This document shows positions 16,440 to 24,332 of a stretch of DNA of 64,000 nucleotides, piece after piece (position 1 is the first letter of the stretch; each line of letters starts with the position of its first letter). Origin of the DNA: Radiobacillus deserti (GTDB lineage Bacteria; Bacillota; Bacilli; Bacillales; Amphibacillaceae); NCBI RefSeq assembly GCF_007301515.1, contig NZ_CP041666.1:1984001-2048000 (forward strand), given 5' to 3'. Both the position numbers and the translations under genes were made by a program. Under the pieces are notes generated by a model, which did no database searches, was not told where the DNA came from, and was given only the letters and a program-made list of their open reading frames with translations.

Positions 16440-16489
16440 TTTCATTAAGCTTCATAAAAAGTTTACACTGCGTTAACACTTCATACATT
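16440..16489 (+). promoter_or_regulatory. Candidate PhoP-box array (reversed) upstream of yqgS
   Basis: Five hexamers in strict 11-bp steps on the plus strand: TTTCAT, TTCATA, TTTACA, TTAACA, TACATT. The central two match the PhoP consensus TT(A/T/C)ACA well, the outer ones less so. The array points away from yqgS and toward the glcK terminator, so a repressing or structural role is possible. Function is inferred only from spacing. Confidence 0.45.
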
Positions 16490-16503
16490 TTAATAGACAA
16501 CAC

Positions 16504-16538
16504 AAAAAAAATAAACCCCTGAACGAGGTTTATTTTTT
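16504..16538 (-). terminator. Terminator of yqgQ-glcK
   Basis: Stem AAATAAACC / GGTTTATTT with a 9-nt loop and a long T-run on the minus strand. Confidence 0.85.
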
Positions 16539-16564
16539 AAAGATAAGCCTATTTCACCATTCCA

Positions 16565-17530
16565 TCATCCTAGCTTTTGTTTTACTAGATAAGCCGCTCC
16601 ATATACACCCGCATCGTTACCTAATTGAGCAATTCTAAATTCACACGCTTCGCTTATTCTTGGTAAGCAATAAGCGTCAAATGCTTTTCGTAACGGGATC
16701 AGTAAATCATCACCAGCTTTGGAAACACCACCGCCTATAACAATCTTCGAAGGGTTAACGATCGTGGCCACATTTGCAATGGCAAGACCAAGCACATCGG
16801 ATACACGCTCTATGATGGAAATGGACAACGCATCCCCGTCCTTTGCAGCATCAAAAAGGTCTTTCGTTGTAAGATCACCATTTTTCTCTAACATTTCCTT
16901 CAAGACAGATGTCGGCTGAGATGTCAAGCCTTCTTTAGCCTGTCTCACCATTCCAGTTGCAGAAGTAACTGTCTCTAAACAACCATTTCGTCCACAGTTA
17001 CAAGGAGCACCATGCTGTTCCACCATAATATGTCCGATCTCTCCGGCTGTTCCATTTGAACCATTTACTACTTGTCCGTTCGTAATTATCCCACCACCTA
17101 CTCCGGTTCCGATTGTAATGGCAATAAGATTTTCTGCTAGGTTACCCGCACCTTTCCAATTTTCACCCAGCGCTGCCAAGTTTGCATCATTATCTACAAA
17201 AACAGGAAGCTCTGATGCAAGGTGAAGTTGATTTCCTAAATCGAAATTCTTTTTCCATCCAATATTAACAGCTTCGTAAATATTCCCTATATCACTATCA
17301 ATAAATCCAGGTGCACCTACACCCATTCCCAGCACGGATGACACACTAACAGAATTGGATTGCAATTTGTTCTTGATTGAAGTCCAAATATCATTTGGAA
17401 TCGAAATCCCTTGATTGTCTTTGTTGGTTGGAATTTCCCACTTTTCAATAATAGTACCTTCCTTTTCAAAGATCGCCATTTTAACGGTCGTCCCACCTAT
17501 ATCAATGCCTACTAAATATTCTGGATTCAT
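16565..17530 (-). CDS. glcK: Glucokinase (ROK family)
   Basis: A 321-residue cytoplasmic kinase that forms glucose 6-phosphate from glucose and ATP. Phosphate-binding motif GIDIGGTTVK is near residue 7, the catalytic Asp in VDNDAN near 107, the second ATP motif TIGTGVGGG, and the ROK zinc site GH...CNCGRNGCLE near 155-180. Length equals B. subtilis GlcK. The ATG at 17530 follows GGGGAAGGG, one base after the yqgQ stop, so the two are coupled. Confidence 0.95.
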   Translation of the reverse strand: MNPEYLVGIDIGGTTVKMAIFEKEGTIIEKWEIPTNKDNQGISIPNDIWTSIKNKLQSNSVSVSSVLGMGVGAPGFIDSDIGNIYEAVNIGWKKNFDLGNQLHLASELPVFVDNDANLAALGENWKGAGNLAENLIAITIGTGVGGGIITNGQVVNGSNGTAGEIGHIMVEQHGAPCNCGRNGCLETVTSATGMVRQAKEGLTSQPTSVLKEMLEKNGDLTTKDLFDAAKDGDALSISIIERVSDVLGLAIANVATIVNPSKIVIGGGVSKAGDDLLIPLRKAFDAYCLPRISEACEFRIAQLGNDAGVYGAAYLVKQKLG

Positions 17531-17531
17531 A

Positions 17532-17741
17532 CTATATCCCTTCCCCTCTGTCCTGAAGCTTCGCAAGTTCATGTCGAATTAATAATAGTGCCATACGATA
17601 GTCTTCCATTTCTACTAATTGTGATTGATAAAGTTCCTTTATTTCGTCCTCCATCATTTGTAGATCAGCGATACGATCCCCAATATAAATGATGGTTCCA
17701 TACTTTTTAAGTAATTGCTGAACATCGTAAATCGTTTTCAT
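17532..17741 (-). CDS. yqgQ: YqgQ family protein (DUF910)
   Basis: A 69-residue helical protein starting MKTIYDVQQLLKKYGT, with the conserved DLQMMEDEIKELYQ and LLLIRHEL segments of DUF910. The ATG at 17741 follows GGTGATAATT; an upstream GTG adds four residues. It lies directly before glcK in Bacillaceae genomes and here ends one base before it. Function unknown. Confidence 0.9.
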   Translation of the reverse strand: MKTIYDVQQLLKKYGTIIYIGDRIADLQMMEDEIKELYQSQLVEMEDYRMALLLIRHELAKLQDRGEGI

Positions 17742-17818
17742 AATTATCACCAAACTTATTATAGCAATCCTTTATTTGAAAATATAGATATAAGTAACGA
17801 GAAATATTAAGAACAAAG

Positions 17819-17853
17819 AAAAAGATCCAAATCATCTTACCGATCTGGATCTT
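17819..17853 (-). terminator. Terminator overlapping the end of the spoVAF-like gene
   Basis: Stem AAGATCCAGATC / GATTTGGATCTT (minus strand) with a T-run after it. The stop codon and last five codons of the gene lie inside the hairpin. Confidence 0.8.
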
Positions 17854-19297
17854 GCGGGTTTAGAAATTCAGGTCTTCTCGTTTTCAGTGGTACTGGTGTT
17901 CTAACTATTACATCCTTAAACGCTGTCGGTGCAAAGGGCAAAAATGGCCAGAAATAGCCTGTATGAAAAGAATTCATTCGTACTAAGTAAAAAATCCAAG
18001 CCGTAATTCCTACTACATAACCACTAACACCGAAAGCGGCAGTCGAAAGTAAAAGGAGGATGCGAACAATCCGATTCGCTAAGCTCAATTCATAACTTGG
18101 AGTAGCAAAGGTTCCTATTGCTGCAAGCGAAAGATAGAGGACTACCTCGTACGAAAATAGACCGACTTCAACCGCTACTTGCCCCATCATGATGGCCGCT
18201 ACCAACCCTAAAGCAGTTGCTAAAGATGTAGGTGTATGTATGGCGGCCATCCTGAGCATATCAATGCCAATTTCCGCAATTAAAAACTGGAGCAAGAGCG
18301 GAATTGCCCCGAACTCACTTGGTCCTATAAATTCCAAACTCGACGGAAGCAAATCAGGATTCACGGAAAATAAATAATATAACGGCAGCATAAAGATAGA
18401 TGCCAATACTGCAAAATAACGTACGAATCGTAAATAAGCACCTACTAAAGGCTTTTGACGGTATTCTTCTGCATGTTGTAGGTGATGCCAATAGGTGGAT
18501 GGTGCAATCATGACACTAGGCGATCCGTCAATTATAATAATTATATGCCCTTCATATAAGTGGGCAGCCGCTGTGTCTGGTCGTTCCGTATAACGAATCG
18601 TAGGGTAAGGATTCCAATGCCTTCCACCTAAATATTCCTCCACTGTCTTTTCTGCCATTGGTAAACCGTCTGTATCGATTTTTTCCAAATGCTTTTGTAA
18701 TAGCTCTACTTTTTTAGGATCTGCAATATCTTCTAAATAACACAAAACGATGTCTGTTTTGGACCTTCTTCCGATACTTGAATAAACCATTCTTAAAGAC
18801 CGATCCCGTACGCGTCTTCTTGTTAAAGCAGTATTAAATACAATCGTTTCGACATATCCATCTCTAGAACCTCTTACTACCCTTTCTAAATCCGGTTCTT
18901 GTGGGCCACGAACAGGGTATGTCCGCGCGTCTATCATGATGACTTTGTCTAGACCTTCTACGACAAGCGCAGTCGGTCCAGCTAAGACAGTATCAGCTGC
19001 TGCATTTAAATCATCTACTTGATCTAATTCCACATATGGAATATATGTCTTAAGTAACTTTTGCAACGGGTCAGGCTGTAAATCTTTTTCTTCTAACTTT
19101 GCTAAGAACTTCATTAATAAATGAAGAATATCATCTTTTACAAAGCCGTCAATCAGATATAAGGACATCTTTCGTCCGGCATATTCAAGATCTAACTGAA
19201 TGACATCAAAGCTTTTATCGACGGCTAACCGCTCTTTTAAGTACTGAATATTTTGTTCATGTCGCTTAAACAATGGCTGCTTTTCGTTTGTTGCCAT
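17837..19297 (-). CDS. Spore germination protein, GerA family A subunit (SpoVAF-like)
   Basis: A 486-residue membrane protein of the GerAA/SpoVAF family: a hydrophilic N-terminal 270 residues with the VRGPQEPDLERVVRGSRDG motif, then five or so membrane helices (about 300-430) with PTSLATALGLVAA and a proline-rich tail (PFAPTAFKDV). SpoVAF forms a channel-associated complex in the spore inner membrane that aids germination. In B. subtilis spoVAF is in the spoVA operon; here the gene stands alone, with no B or C subunit near it. A possible sigma-G promoter is upstream. Confidence 0.87.
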   Translation of the reverse strand: MATNEKQPLFKRHEQNIQYLKERLAVDKSFDVIQLDLEYAGRKMSLYLIDGFVKDDILHLLMKFLAKLEEKDLQPDPLQKLLKTYIPYVELDQVDDLNAAADTVLAGPTALVVEGLDKVIMIDARTYPVRGPQEPDLERVVRGSRDGYVETIVFNTALTRRRVRDRSLRMVYSSIGRRSKTDIVLCYLEDIADPKKVELLQKHLEKIDTDGLPMAEKTVEEYLGGRHWNPYPTIRYTERPDTAAAHLYEGHIIIIIDGSPSVMIAPSTYWHHLQHAEEYRQKPLVGAYLRFVRYFAVLASIFMLPLYYLFSVNPDLLPSSLEFIGPSEFGAIPLLLQFLIAEIGIDMLRMAAIHTPTSLATALGLVAAIMMGQVAVEVGLFSYEVVLYLSLAAIGTFATPSYELSLANRIVRILLLLSTAAFGVSGYVVGITAWIFYLVRMNSFHTGYFWPFLPFAPTAFKDVIVRTPVPLKTRRPEFLNPQDPDR

Positions 19298-19324
19298 ACA
19301 CTCACCCTAAATACAAGATATTGC

Positions 19325-19355
19325 TAGTGTGTGCAGGATGACATACATTCATACA
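19325..19355 (-). promoter_or_regulatory. Possible sigma-G promoter of the spoVAF-like gene
   Basis: On the minus strand TGTATGA and CACACTA are 17 bp apart, near the forespore sigma-G consensus (G-ATR and CATNHTA) with one mismatch in the -10. It is 28 bp before the start codon. Weak evidence. Confidence 0.35.
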
Positions 19356-19448
19356 CGGATATGGATAGCTAGTCTTCATAACTAAGAGTTTTTCATCATA
19401 TATAACTAGTAGTGCAAGTCGTATTATACGCAAAAGAGGGGTAGTAGG

Positions 19449-20327
19449 ATGAACAGAGGAATTATAGGTCTTATCGTTATTTTTGGATTATATCTAACAA
19501 CGTTAATCTTAGATGGACAAGGTGATAACACCTCCGCTATTAAACATTTCCCTATCGACACTAGCTTAGACTTCTCCTTACAACAAACCGATGTCAAACT
19601 TCTATCACAGACTGGAGATGACGACTTCGATATACTTTGGAAGGAATCCTCCGAGCTAGAACGAAAGATATACTTAAGACAGGATGTCTCCATCCTTTAT
19701 ACAGATGGCCGATTAAGAGGTATCCTGAGTAAATGGAAAGAAAATATAGATAACATTTCACAAGAAACTGTGTTACCTGATGAAGGAAGCAGCCACTTTC
19801 AGGCCATCACATTTCATCATGGAGAATTGCATTATCCGGATGATAAAATCAAAAGCATTCACGGAATGTCCAACTCAGAATTGTATGTGATTGACTCCCC
19901 TCATTCGGCTTTAGAATCTTTTCAAAAACCTGAGAATCAAAATCAACAGGAATGGATGAAAACACTAAACCATGCAACAGCACAGCAGTTAAGTTATCAC
20001 TGGAAGCAACTATTACGTCACTTCCAGATTCCAGCATCCAAGTATGTATTCGTCCCATTAACGGAATTGTATCGTTATCAAGATGAACCGATCCCTTCTC
20101 TCACGATGGGAGAAACAGATGTAGTCATTGGACAGTTATGGGAAGGACTGTACAAAAACTATATTTTAAATATTACAGAACAGCTTTCTACCGACAAACC
20201 AGTCAATAGTTTTGTCCCGCTCGTCTTATTTGATAAAGAGGGGACTCACCTAATCGTATTGTTCCAAGATGGAAACGGCAAAAAACAACAATTGATTCAA
20301 TATTACCCTTCCGCTTCCAATCGCTGA
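19449..20327 (+). CDS. Unknown protein with N-terminal membrane anchor
   Basis: I do not recognise this 292-residue protein. Residues 5-22 are one hydrophobic segment (signal anchor or uncleaved signal); the rest is hydrophilic, acidic and has no cysteine lipobox, so it should face outside. No known motif is seen. The ATG follows GAGGGG. It is divergent from the spoVAF-like gene and its last 25 bases overlap the 3' end of the convergent gluP. Place between a spore gene and a protease gene gives only a weak hint of an envelope or sporulation role. Confidence 0.75.
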   Translation: MNRGIIGLIVIFGLYLTTLILDGQGDNTSAIKHFPIDTSLDFSLQQTDVKLLSQTGDDDFDILWKESSELERKIYLRQDVSILYTDGRLRGILSKWKENIDNISQETVLPDEGSSHFQAITFHHGELHYPDDKIKSIHGMSNSELYVIDSPHSALESFQKPENQNQQEWMKTLNHATAQQLSYHWKQLLRHFQIPASKYVFVPLTELYRYQDEPIPSLTMGETDVVIGQLWEGLYKNYILNITEQLSTDKPVNSFVPLVLFDKEGTHLIVLFQDGNGKKQQLIQYYPSASNR

Positions 20328-21838
20328 AGGAAGGATTCAAAATCAGCGTTATTTGGCTTTAAACGATTAGCTTCTTTTGCGTGCTGAAGTGCTTTCTTTC
20401 TTTTATTTGTTTCTGCATATAATAGAGCCAAGTTATAGTGAGCTTCCGCCATGTCAGGTTGAAGCTCAATGACCTTTTCTAAATCCTGAATTCCCTTTTC
20501 CGTGTCCCCTAATTTGATGGATGCATAGGAGCGAATAAACAAAAGCTCTGCTTCCATAGCTTCTGGTTTTTTTAGTGCTTTGTTCGTAATCGTTAAAACC
20601 TCTTCATAGTTTTCTTTTTGAACTGCTTCCTGTGCTTCATGTAGTAAAATCGAAGCACTTTCTTGGGCTGGTGAATGTAATCCATAAATAGCTAATCCAA
20701 ATAAAGAGCTAATCAGTACGAAACTCGCCAGCAATTGTGCCCATAGATTTTTCTTAGCAGGCATCCAAACGACCGCCGATGCAATAAATCCACCGATTAG
20801 TCCACCAATATGTGCACCGTTATCTATTTGTGGAACGGAAAGTCCTAGTATAATATTCAGCACGATAACAAACAGGATATTTTTCCCAATGGTCTGAATG
20901 AATAATCTTTTATAAATCAATCCGAAAAATAGCATCGCACCAAATAAACCAAAAATTGCTCCAGAAGCCCCTGCAGCAACTTGAGGGTTTAAAGTAAAGC
21001 TGGCAAGCCCACCGAAAGTTCCTGATGCAAAATAAATAAACAAGAAACGAAACCTGCCAAACATTCGCTCAACTGCTGTTCCTAAATGATATAGGGCTAG
21101 CATATTCATCATGAGATGGAGAATACCAATATGTAAAAACATAGAGGTAACAATCCTCCACCACTCTCCATCTAAGATACCAGGATTATATTTTGCCCCA
21201 TACTGAATCAACGTTTGAATGGAGGTGCTTCCCCCATTCCACTCTAGAATAGCGAACATCAATATATTTAGGATTAATAAAATATAAGTAAATAATGGCT
21301 TTTGATAATTGAAAACTTGTTGAAGCTCCTTCTGACGTTTTTGATGTTCTTGTTTTACTTGCTTTTCAAAATTATAACTCTCTTCCTCTATATGTTCTGT
21401 ATATAATGGTGGTTCAATATGTATGGAAATATCACGAGCAAAACGTGAGAGCTCCTCCCCTTGATTCTCATCCGTAATATAATACGTTTGTAAGACAACT
21501 GGTTTTCCTTTTTTCCAAAGAATGGGCTTCTTTAATTGTTCCCAACTATCAACAGGAGGAAAATCTGCAATATATATGTTATAGACATTTACTGTTCTAC
21601 CTCGTAGTTGTCCTTTAAATGTATGAAGACGTTGAAGGACCCTTCCCATATCTTCCTTCAACCGATTTTTCCAGTCAAACTGTTCTAGTGAGAAACGAAT
21701 CACGTAGGAAGTTTGTTTCTGCTTTTTTTCCAGCCACAGCTCTGACGTTATGTCGTTTATATAAAGTAGGTTATACCCTTCTTCACTCAATAGCTGATTC
21801 GCCGTACGAAACATGAGGTATCTTCTTTTTGCATACAC
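20303..21838 (-). CDS. gluP: Rhomboid intramembrane serine protease with TPR tail (GluP)
   Basis: A 511-residue protein. An N-terminal cytosolic domain of about 185 residues precedes six or seven helices. Rhomboid hallmarks: HLMMNMLALYHLG (oxyanion region), the catalytic serine in GASGAIFG near residue 288, and the catalytic histidine in NGAHIGGL near 338. Two TPR repeats (about 400-490, for example AEAHYNLALLYAE) follow. Length matches B. subtilis GluP (YqgP, 507 residues), which cleaves membrane proteins such as the magnesium transporter MgtE. The start is GTG behind AAAAGGAGGA. Confidence 0.95.
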   Translation of the reverse strand: MYAKRRYLMFRTANQLLSEEGYNLLYINDITSELWLEKKQKQTSYVIRFSLEQFDWKNRLKEDMGRVLQRLHTFKGQLRGRTVNVYNIYIADFPPVDSWEQLKKPILWKKGKPVVLQTYYITDENQGEELSRFARDISIHIEPPLYTEHIEEESYNFEKQVKQEHQKRQKELQQVFNYQKPLFTYILLILNILMFAILEWNGGSTSIQTLIQYGAKYNPGILDGEWWRIVTSMFLHIGILHLMMNMLALYHLGTAVERMFGRFRFLFIYFASGTFGGLASFTLNPQVAAGASGAIFGLFGAMLFFGLIYKRLFIQTIGKNILFVIVLNIILGLSVPQIDNGAHIGGLIGGFIASAVVWMPAKKNLWAQLLASFVLISSLFGLAIYGLHSPAQESASILLHEAQEAVQKENYEEVLTITNKALKKPEAMEAELLFIRSYASIKLGDTEKGIQDLEKVIELQPDMAEAHYNLALLYAETNKRKKALQHAKEANRLKPNNADFESFLQRLEAEG

Positions 21839-21909
21839 GTTAGGTGTCCTCCTTTTGCCTTATCATACCATGTTAACCAATCACTATCATGTTTGAACTA
21901 CTAAAAAAA

Positions 21910-21934
21910 ACGTTCAGCTTAAGAAGCTGAACGT
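21910..21934 (-). terminator. Terminator at the yqgO stop codon
   Basis: Perfect stem ACGTTCAGCTT / AAGCTGAACGT with a 3-nt loop and eight T on the minus strand. The yqgO stop codon is inside the stem. Confidence 0.88.
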
Positions 21935-22107
21935 CCAAAAATGGATGGCAATATTTTCGTTCGCATAGATGGGATATTCATAGAAAGTCGAACAAAAAGC
22001 TTTCTCAGCACATTTATTGCTAAGATCGTATTGAGTATTTTGTATCTTTTCTGAAAAATGACAGTCGCTCCTAACACAGCCGAAGCAATCCATACTAAAG
22101 ATTTCAT
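21919..22107 (-). CDS. yqgO: Small membrane-associated protein (YqgO position)
   Basis: A 62-residue protein with one hydrophobic helix near residues 3-17 and a basic, amphipathic remainder (VLRKLFVRLSMNIP). It lies between yqgN and gluP exactly where B. subtilis has yqgO; size agrees, so the name is positional. The start ATG follows AAAGGATGC. The strong terminator overlapping its end supports real transcription. Function unknown. Confidence 0.65.
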   Translation of the reverse strand: MKSLVWIASAVLGATVIFQKRYKILNTILAINVLRKLFVRLSMNIPSMRTKILPSIFGRSAS

Positions 22108-22168
22108 ATTACAGCATCCTTTCTTTGCTGGATACCCTTATTCTTTGTTCTATCCTCGCTTATTATAC

Positions 22169-22723
22169 TTAATAACGGAATCCAACCTCTGTAATTAAAT
22201 GTTGAATGGGAATATCATATGTATCCGATGGAATGCCTTGATACAGCTGTGCTTCTGCTGCTAATGCTATCGTTTTCCCCATATAATCTTGAAGAAATCG
22301 ATCATAAAATCCACCACCGTACCCTAATCTGTGATGATCCTTATCAAATAACAAGCCTGGAACGATAAGAAGATCTAAATTATCTTTTGGAATGAATACA
22401 CAAGAGGATTTAGGTTCTAAAATGCCCTTATACCCTTCTTCTAAGTCTTGAAAGGATGTAATCCTATAAAATGCCATGGAAGAATCTGCTGGATTAACTT
22501 TTGGTACACTAACCGTCTTGTGACAATCCCATGCTTTTTCAATAACCGAATTTGTGTTCCACTCTAAGCCATATGAAATCGTAATCCCAACACAAGATGC
22601 CGATTTCCAAAGTGTAGATTGAATCAAATTAGTTTCTAATTGAGCTTGTACGTCCTTTCGTTGTTCTTCAGACATATTACCAAGTCTACGCTTTGCTTCC
22701 AGCCTTAAGCTTCTTTTATCCAT
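22169..22723 (-). CDS. yqgN: 5-formyltetrahydrofolate cyclo-ligase
   Basis: A 184-residue enzyme that converts 5-formyl-THF to 5,10-methenyl-THF with ATP, returning a storage folate to the one-carbon pool. Marks of the family: the basic N-terminal substrate region (KRSLRLEAKRRL), FIPKDNLDLLIVPGLLFD, and the glycine-rich ATP motif RLGYGGGFYDRFL near residue 132. The ATG follows AGGAGGG. Neighbours rpmG, yqgO and gluP are as in B. subtilis. Confidence 0.94.
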   Translation of the reverse strand: MDKRSLRLEAKRRLGNMSEEQRKDVQAQLETNLIQSTLWKSASCVGITISYGLEWNTNSVIEKAWDCHKTVSVPKVNPADSSMAFYRITSFQDLEEGYKGILEPKSSCVFIPKDNLDLLIVPGLLFDKDHHRLGYGGGFYDRFLQDYMGKTIALAAEAQLYQGIPSDTYDIPIQHLITEVGFRY

Positions 22724-22788
22724 TGCGTCCCTCCTAGCCAGTACAACTCACCAAATATTCGTCAGATTAGCTTTTAATTATGAAAAAA

Positions 22789-22811
22789 ACTCTCACCAAT
22801 CTGGTAAGAGT
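22789..22811 (-). terminator. Terminator of rpmG
   Basis: Stem ACTCTTACC / GGTGAGAGT (minus strand, one G-U pair that forms only in this direction) followed by seven T. Confidence 0.85.
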
Positions 22812-22823
22812 TCTTTGGAAACC

Positions 22824-22973
22824 TTATTTCGTTTCACGGTGTAACGTATGTCTTTTTAGACGTGGGCTATATTTTTTAAGCTCGATACGTTCTGGGTGTT
22901 TACGTTTATTTTTAGTAGTAATATAGTTGCGATCACCAGTTTCAGTGCAAGCAAGTGTAATATTTACGCGCAT
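22824..22973 (-). CDS. rpmG: Ribosomal protein L33
   Basis: A 49-residue protein. It starts MRVNITLACTETGDRNYITT and ends with the conserved basic region RKHPERIELKKYSPRLKRHT. Only one cysteine is present, so it is the zinc-free (C-minus) form rather than the two-CXXC form; Bacillaceae often carry both, switched by zinc supply. The ATG is preceded by GGAGGG. Position next to yqgN equals rpmGA of B. subtilis. Confidence 0.95.
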   Translation of the reverse strand: MRVNITLACTETGDRNYITTKNKRKHPERIELKKYSPRLKRHTLHRETK

Positions 22974-23360
22974 TATTATCCCTCCAAACTAATCAAATCT
23001 ATCTTTTATTAGTAAGATCATATATCAGACCTAATATATATTACCAAATATAAATCGTAATTTCAAGCACACCCTTACGTTAAGTTAAACTTTAACGAAC
23101 AGGTTTCTTCAAATTTATCCCATAAAACCTCCACATTCAGTACGATAACTTCTACCGTATTTGTCCTTTCGTTCCATTCACCCTCGAATGGAAATCACAC
23201 CGCTTAGATTCATTTCCTTCCATTAAATAGTAATCTTCTTAGAAACGTTGAAAATTATCGAATTTTGTATGAATAAAGTAGAATTTAGCAAACGAATGGT
23301 TTTCTAATTAGGTGGAGTGTGATATAAATAAGATTAGGAATTTACATTGGAGGGAAGTTC
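22974..23360. other. Noncoding stretch with competing hairpins
   Basis: 387 bp without a gene between divergent rpmG and the HTH membrane protein gene. It holds TTCCATTC / GAATGGAA (23172-23193) and a second stem GGAAAT / ATTTCC (23190-23217); both use the same central arm, so they exclude each other. No clear sigma-A promoter toward 23361 was found. Confidence 0.5.
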
Positions 23361-23717
23361 ATGTTAGTTGCTATATTGTCATTACTCGTAATTGCAATTG
23401 TTCTTTTTGTCTATTCCTTTTTCCTAATTGACAAATTTAATAATTTAGAGGGACAGATTGAACAGTTTACGATATCGACTATGCAAGATTCTTATCAAAT
23501 CAAGAAAAAAATCAAGATCCTTGAAGAAGAACTATTAACGGATAACTGGGTAGAAGATACTATTCCTGCAAGCAGTATTAGTACGCAAACCCCAATGCTC
23601 CGCACGATTTATAAATTACATGATCAAGGCATGAGTGTAAAAGAAATCGCGGAAGAAACTTCTTTAAGTGAATATGATGTTTATTCCATCTTGAATCAAT
23701 ATTCTAAAGAAAGATAG
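23361..23717 (+). CDS. Membrane-anchored coiled-coil protein with C-terminal helix-turn-helix
   Basis: A 118-residue protein: one N-terminal membrane helix (about 3-23), a coiled-coil-like stretch (about 28-58), a linker, and a C-terminal helix-turn-helix (MSVKEIAEETSLSEYDVYSIL, within residues 91-112). The layout is that of the SwrB/YlxL-like membrane proteins, though it lies at the locus where B. subtilis has yqzD. The HTH is more likely a protein-interaction fold than a DNA reader. It is followed after 9 nt by a second membrane gene, so the pair is co-transcribed. Function unknown. Confidence 0.78.
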   Translation: MLVAILSLLVIAIVLFVYSFFLIDKFNNLEGQIEQFTISTMQDSYQIKKKIKILEEELLTDNWVEDTIPASSISTQTPMLRTIYKLHDQGMSVKEIAEETSLSEYDVYSILNQYSKER

Positions 23718-23726
23718 GAGTATGTA

Positions 23727-24242
23727 ATGAAGTACACAATTAGAGCCTTTTCAATTGGTATATTTGCAGCAACCTTTGTCATTGCGATTGCTTACTTCTT
23801 CTTAAATAATGAGACAGAATTAACATCAAAAGAAATGATTAAACAATTAGAAGAAGAAGGTTACACGGTATCACAAGCTGGAGAAACAGCCGAAGAACCC
23901 ACTAAAGAGTCGTCAAATGAACAACCTGAGGTGACTGAGGAGAAACCGGAGCAACCGGAGGAAGATGCCCCTACTAAAGAGGAGCCTCCTGCTGATACAG
24001 ATGAACAAGCTGTAGAAGAAACTCCTTCCAAAGAACAAGAAACCTATAAGCTTGTGATTGAATATGGGACAAGCCTATCTACCGTTTTCCAAAACCTTGA
24101 ACAAGCTGGTGTAATAAAAAGTGCACAGGAGTTCAGTACATTCGTAACGGAAAATGGATATGAAACAGAAATTCAAGCTGGAGAATTCGAATTAAAAACG
24201 AATATGACCTACCAGCAAGTCGCAGACGCATTGACGAAGTAA
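23727..24242 (+). CDS. Membrane-anchored protein with YceG/MltG-like LysM-type domain
   Basis: A 171-residue protein. An N-terminal helix (about 7-26) is followed by a Glu/Pro/Thr-rich linker (about 50-115) and a C-terminal domain (about 115-170: VIEYGTSLSTVFQNLEQAG, then LQAG-like IQAGEFELKTNMTYQQVADALTK) that matches the LysM-like subdomain of MltG/YceG endolytic transglycosylases. The catalytic half of MltG is absent, so this is a binding domain without enzyme. It corresponds in place to yqzC of B. subtilis. Likely extracellular, on the wall side. The partner upstream has a similar anchor. Confidence 0.78.
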   Translation: MKYTIRAFSIGIFAATFVIAIAYFFLNNETELTSKEMIKQLEEEGYTVSQAGETAEEPTKESSNEQPEVTEEKPEQPEEDAPTKEEPPADTDEQAVEETPSKEQETYKLVIEYGTSLSTVFQNLEQAGVIKSAQEFSTFVTENGYETEIQAGEFELKTNMTYQQVADALTK

Positions 24243-24289
24243 AAGGTGCCTGTCACTACCCGAATGCTGTCGAAAGAACTCGAAAACAT

Positions 24290-24332
24290 AAAACGAAAGC
24301 CGGATGGTATCAACCACCCGGCTTTCGTTTTA
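24290..24332. terminator. Bidirectional terminator between the membrane pair and phoU
   Basis: A 14-bp stem AAAACGAAAGCCGG / CCGGCTTTCGTTTT with a loop that adds further pairing (TGG/CCA). The phoU stop codon is at its right edge. Confidence 0.9.
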
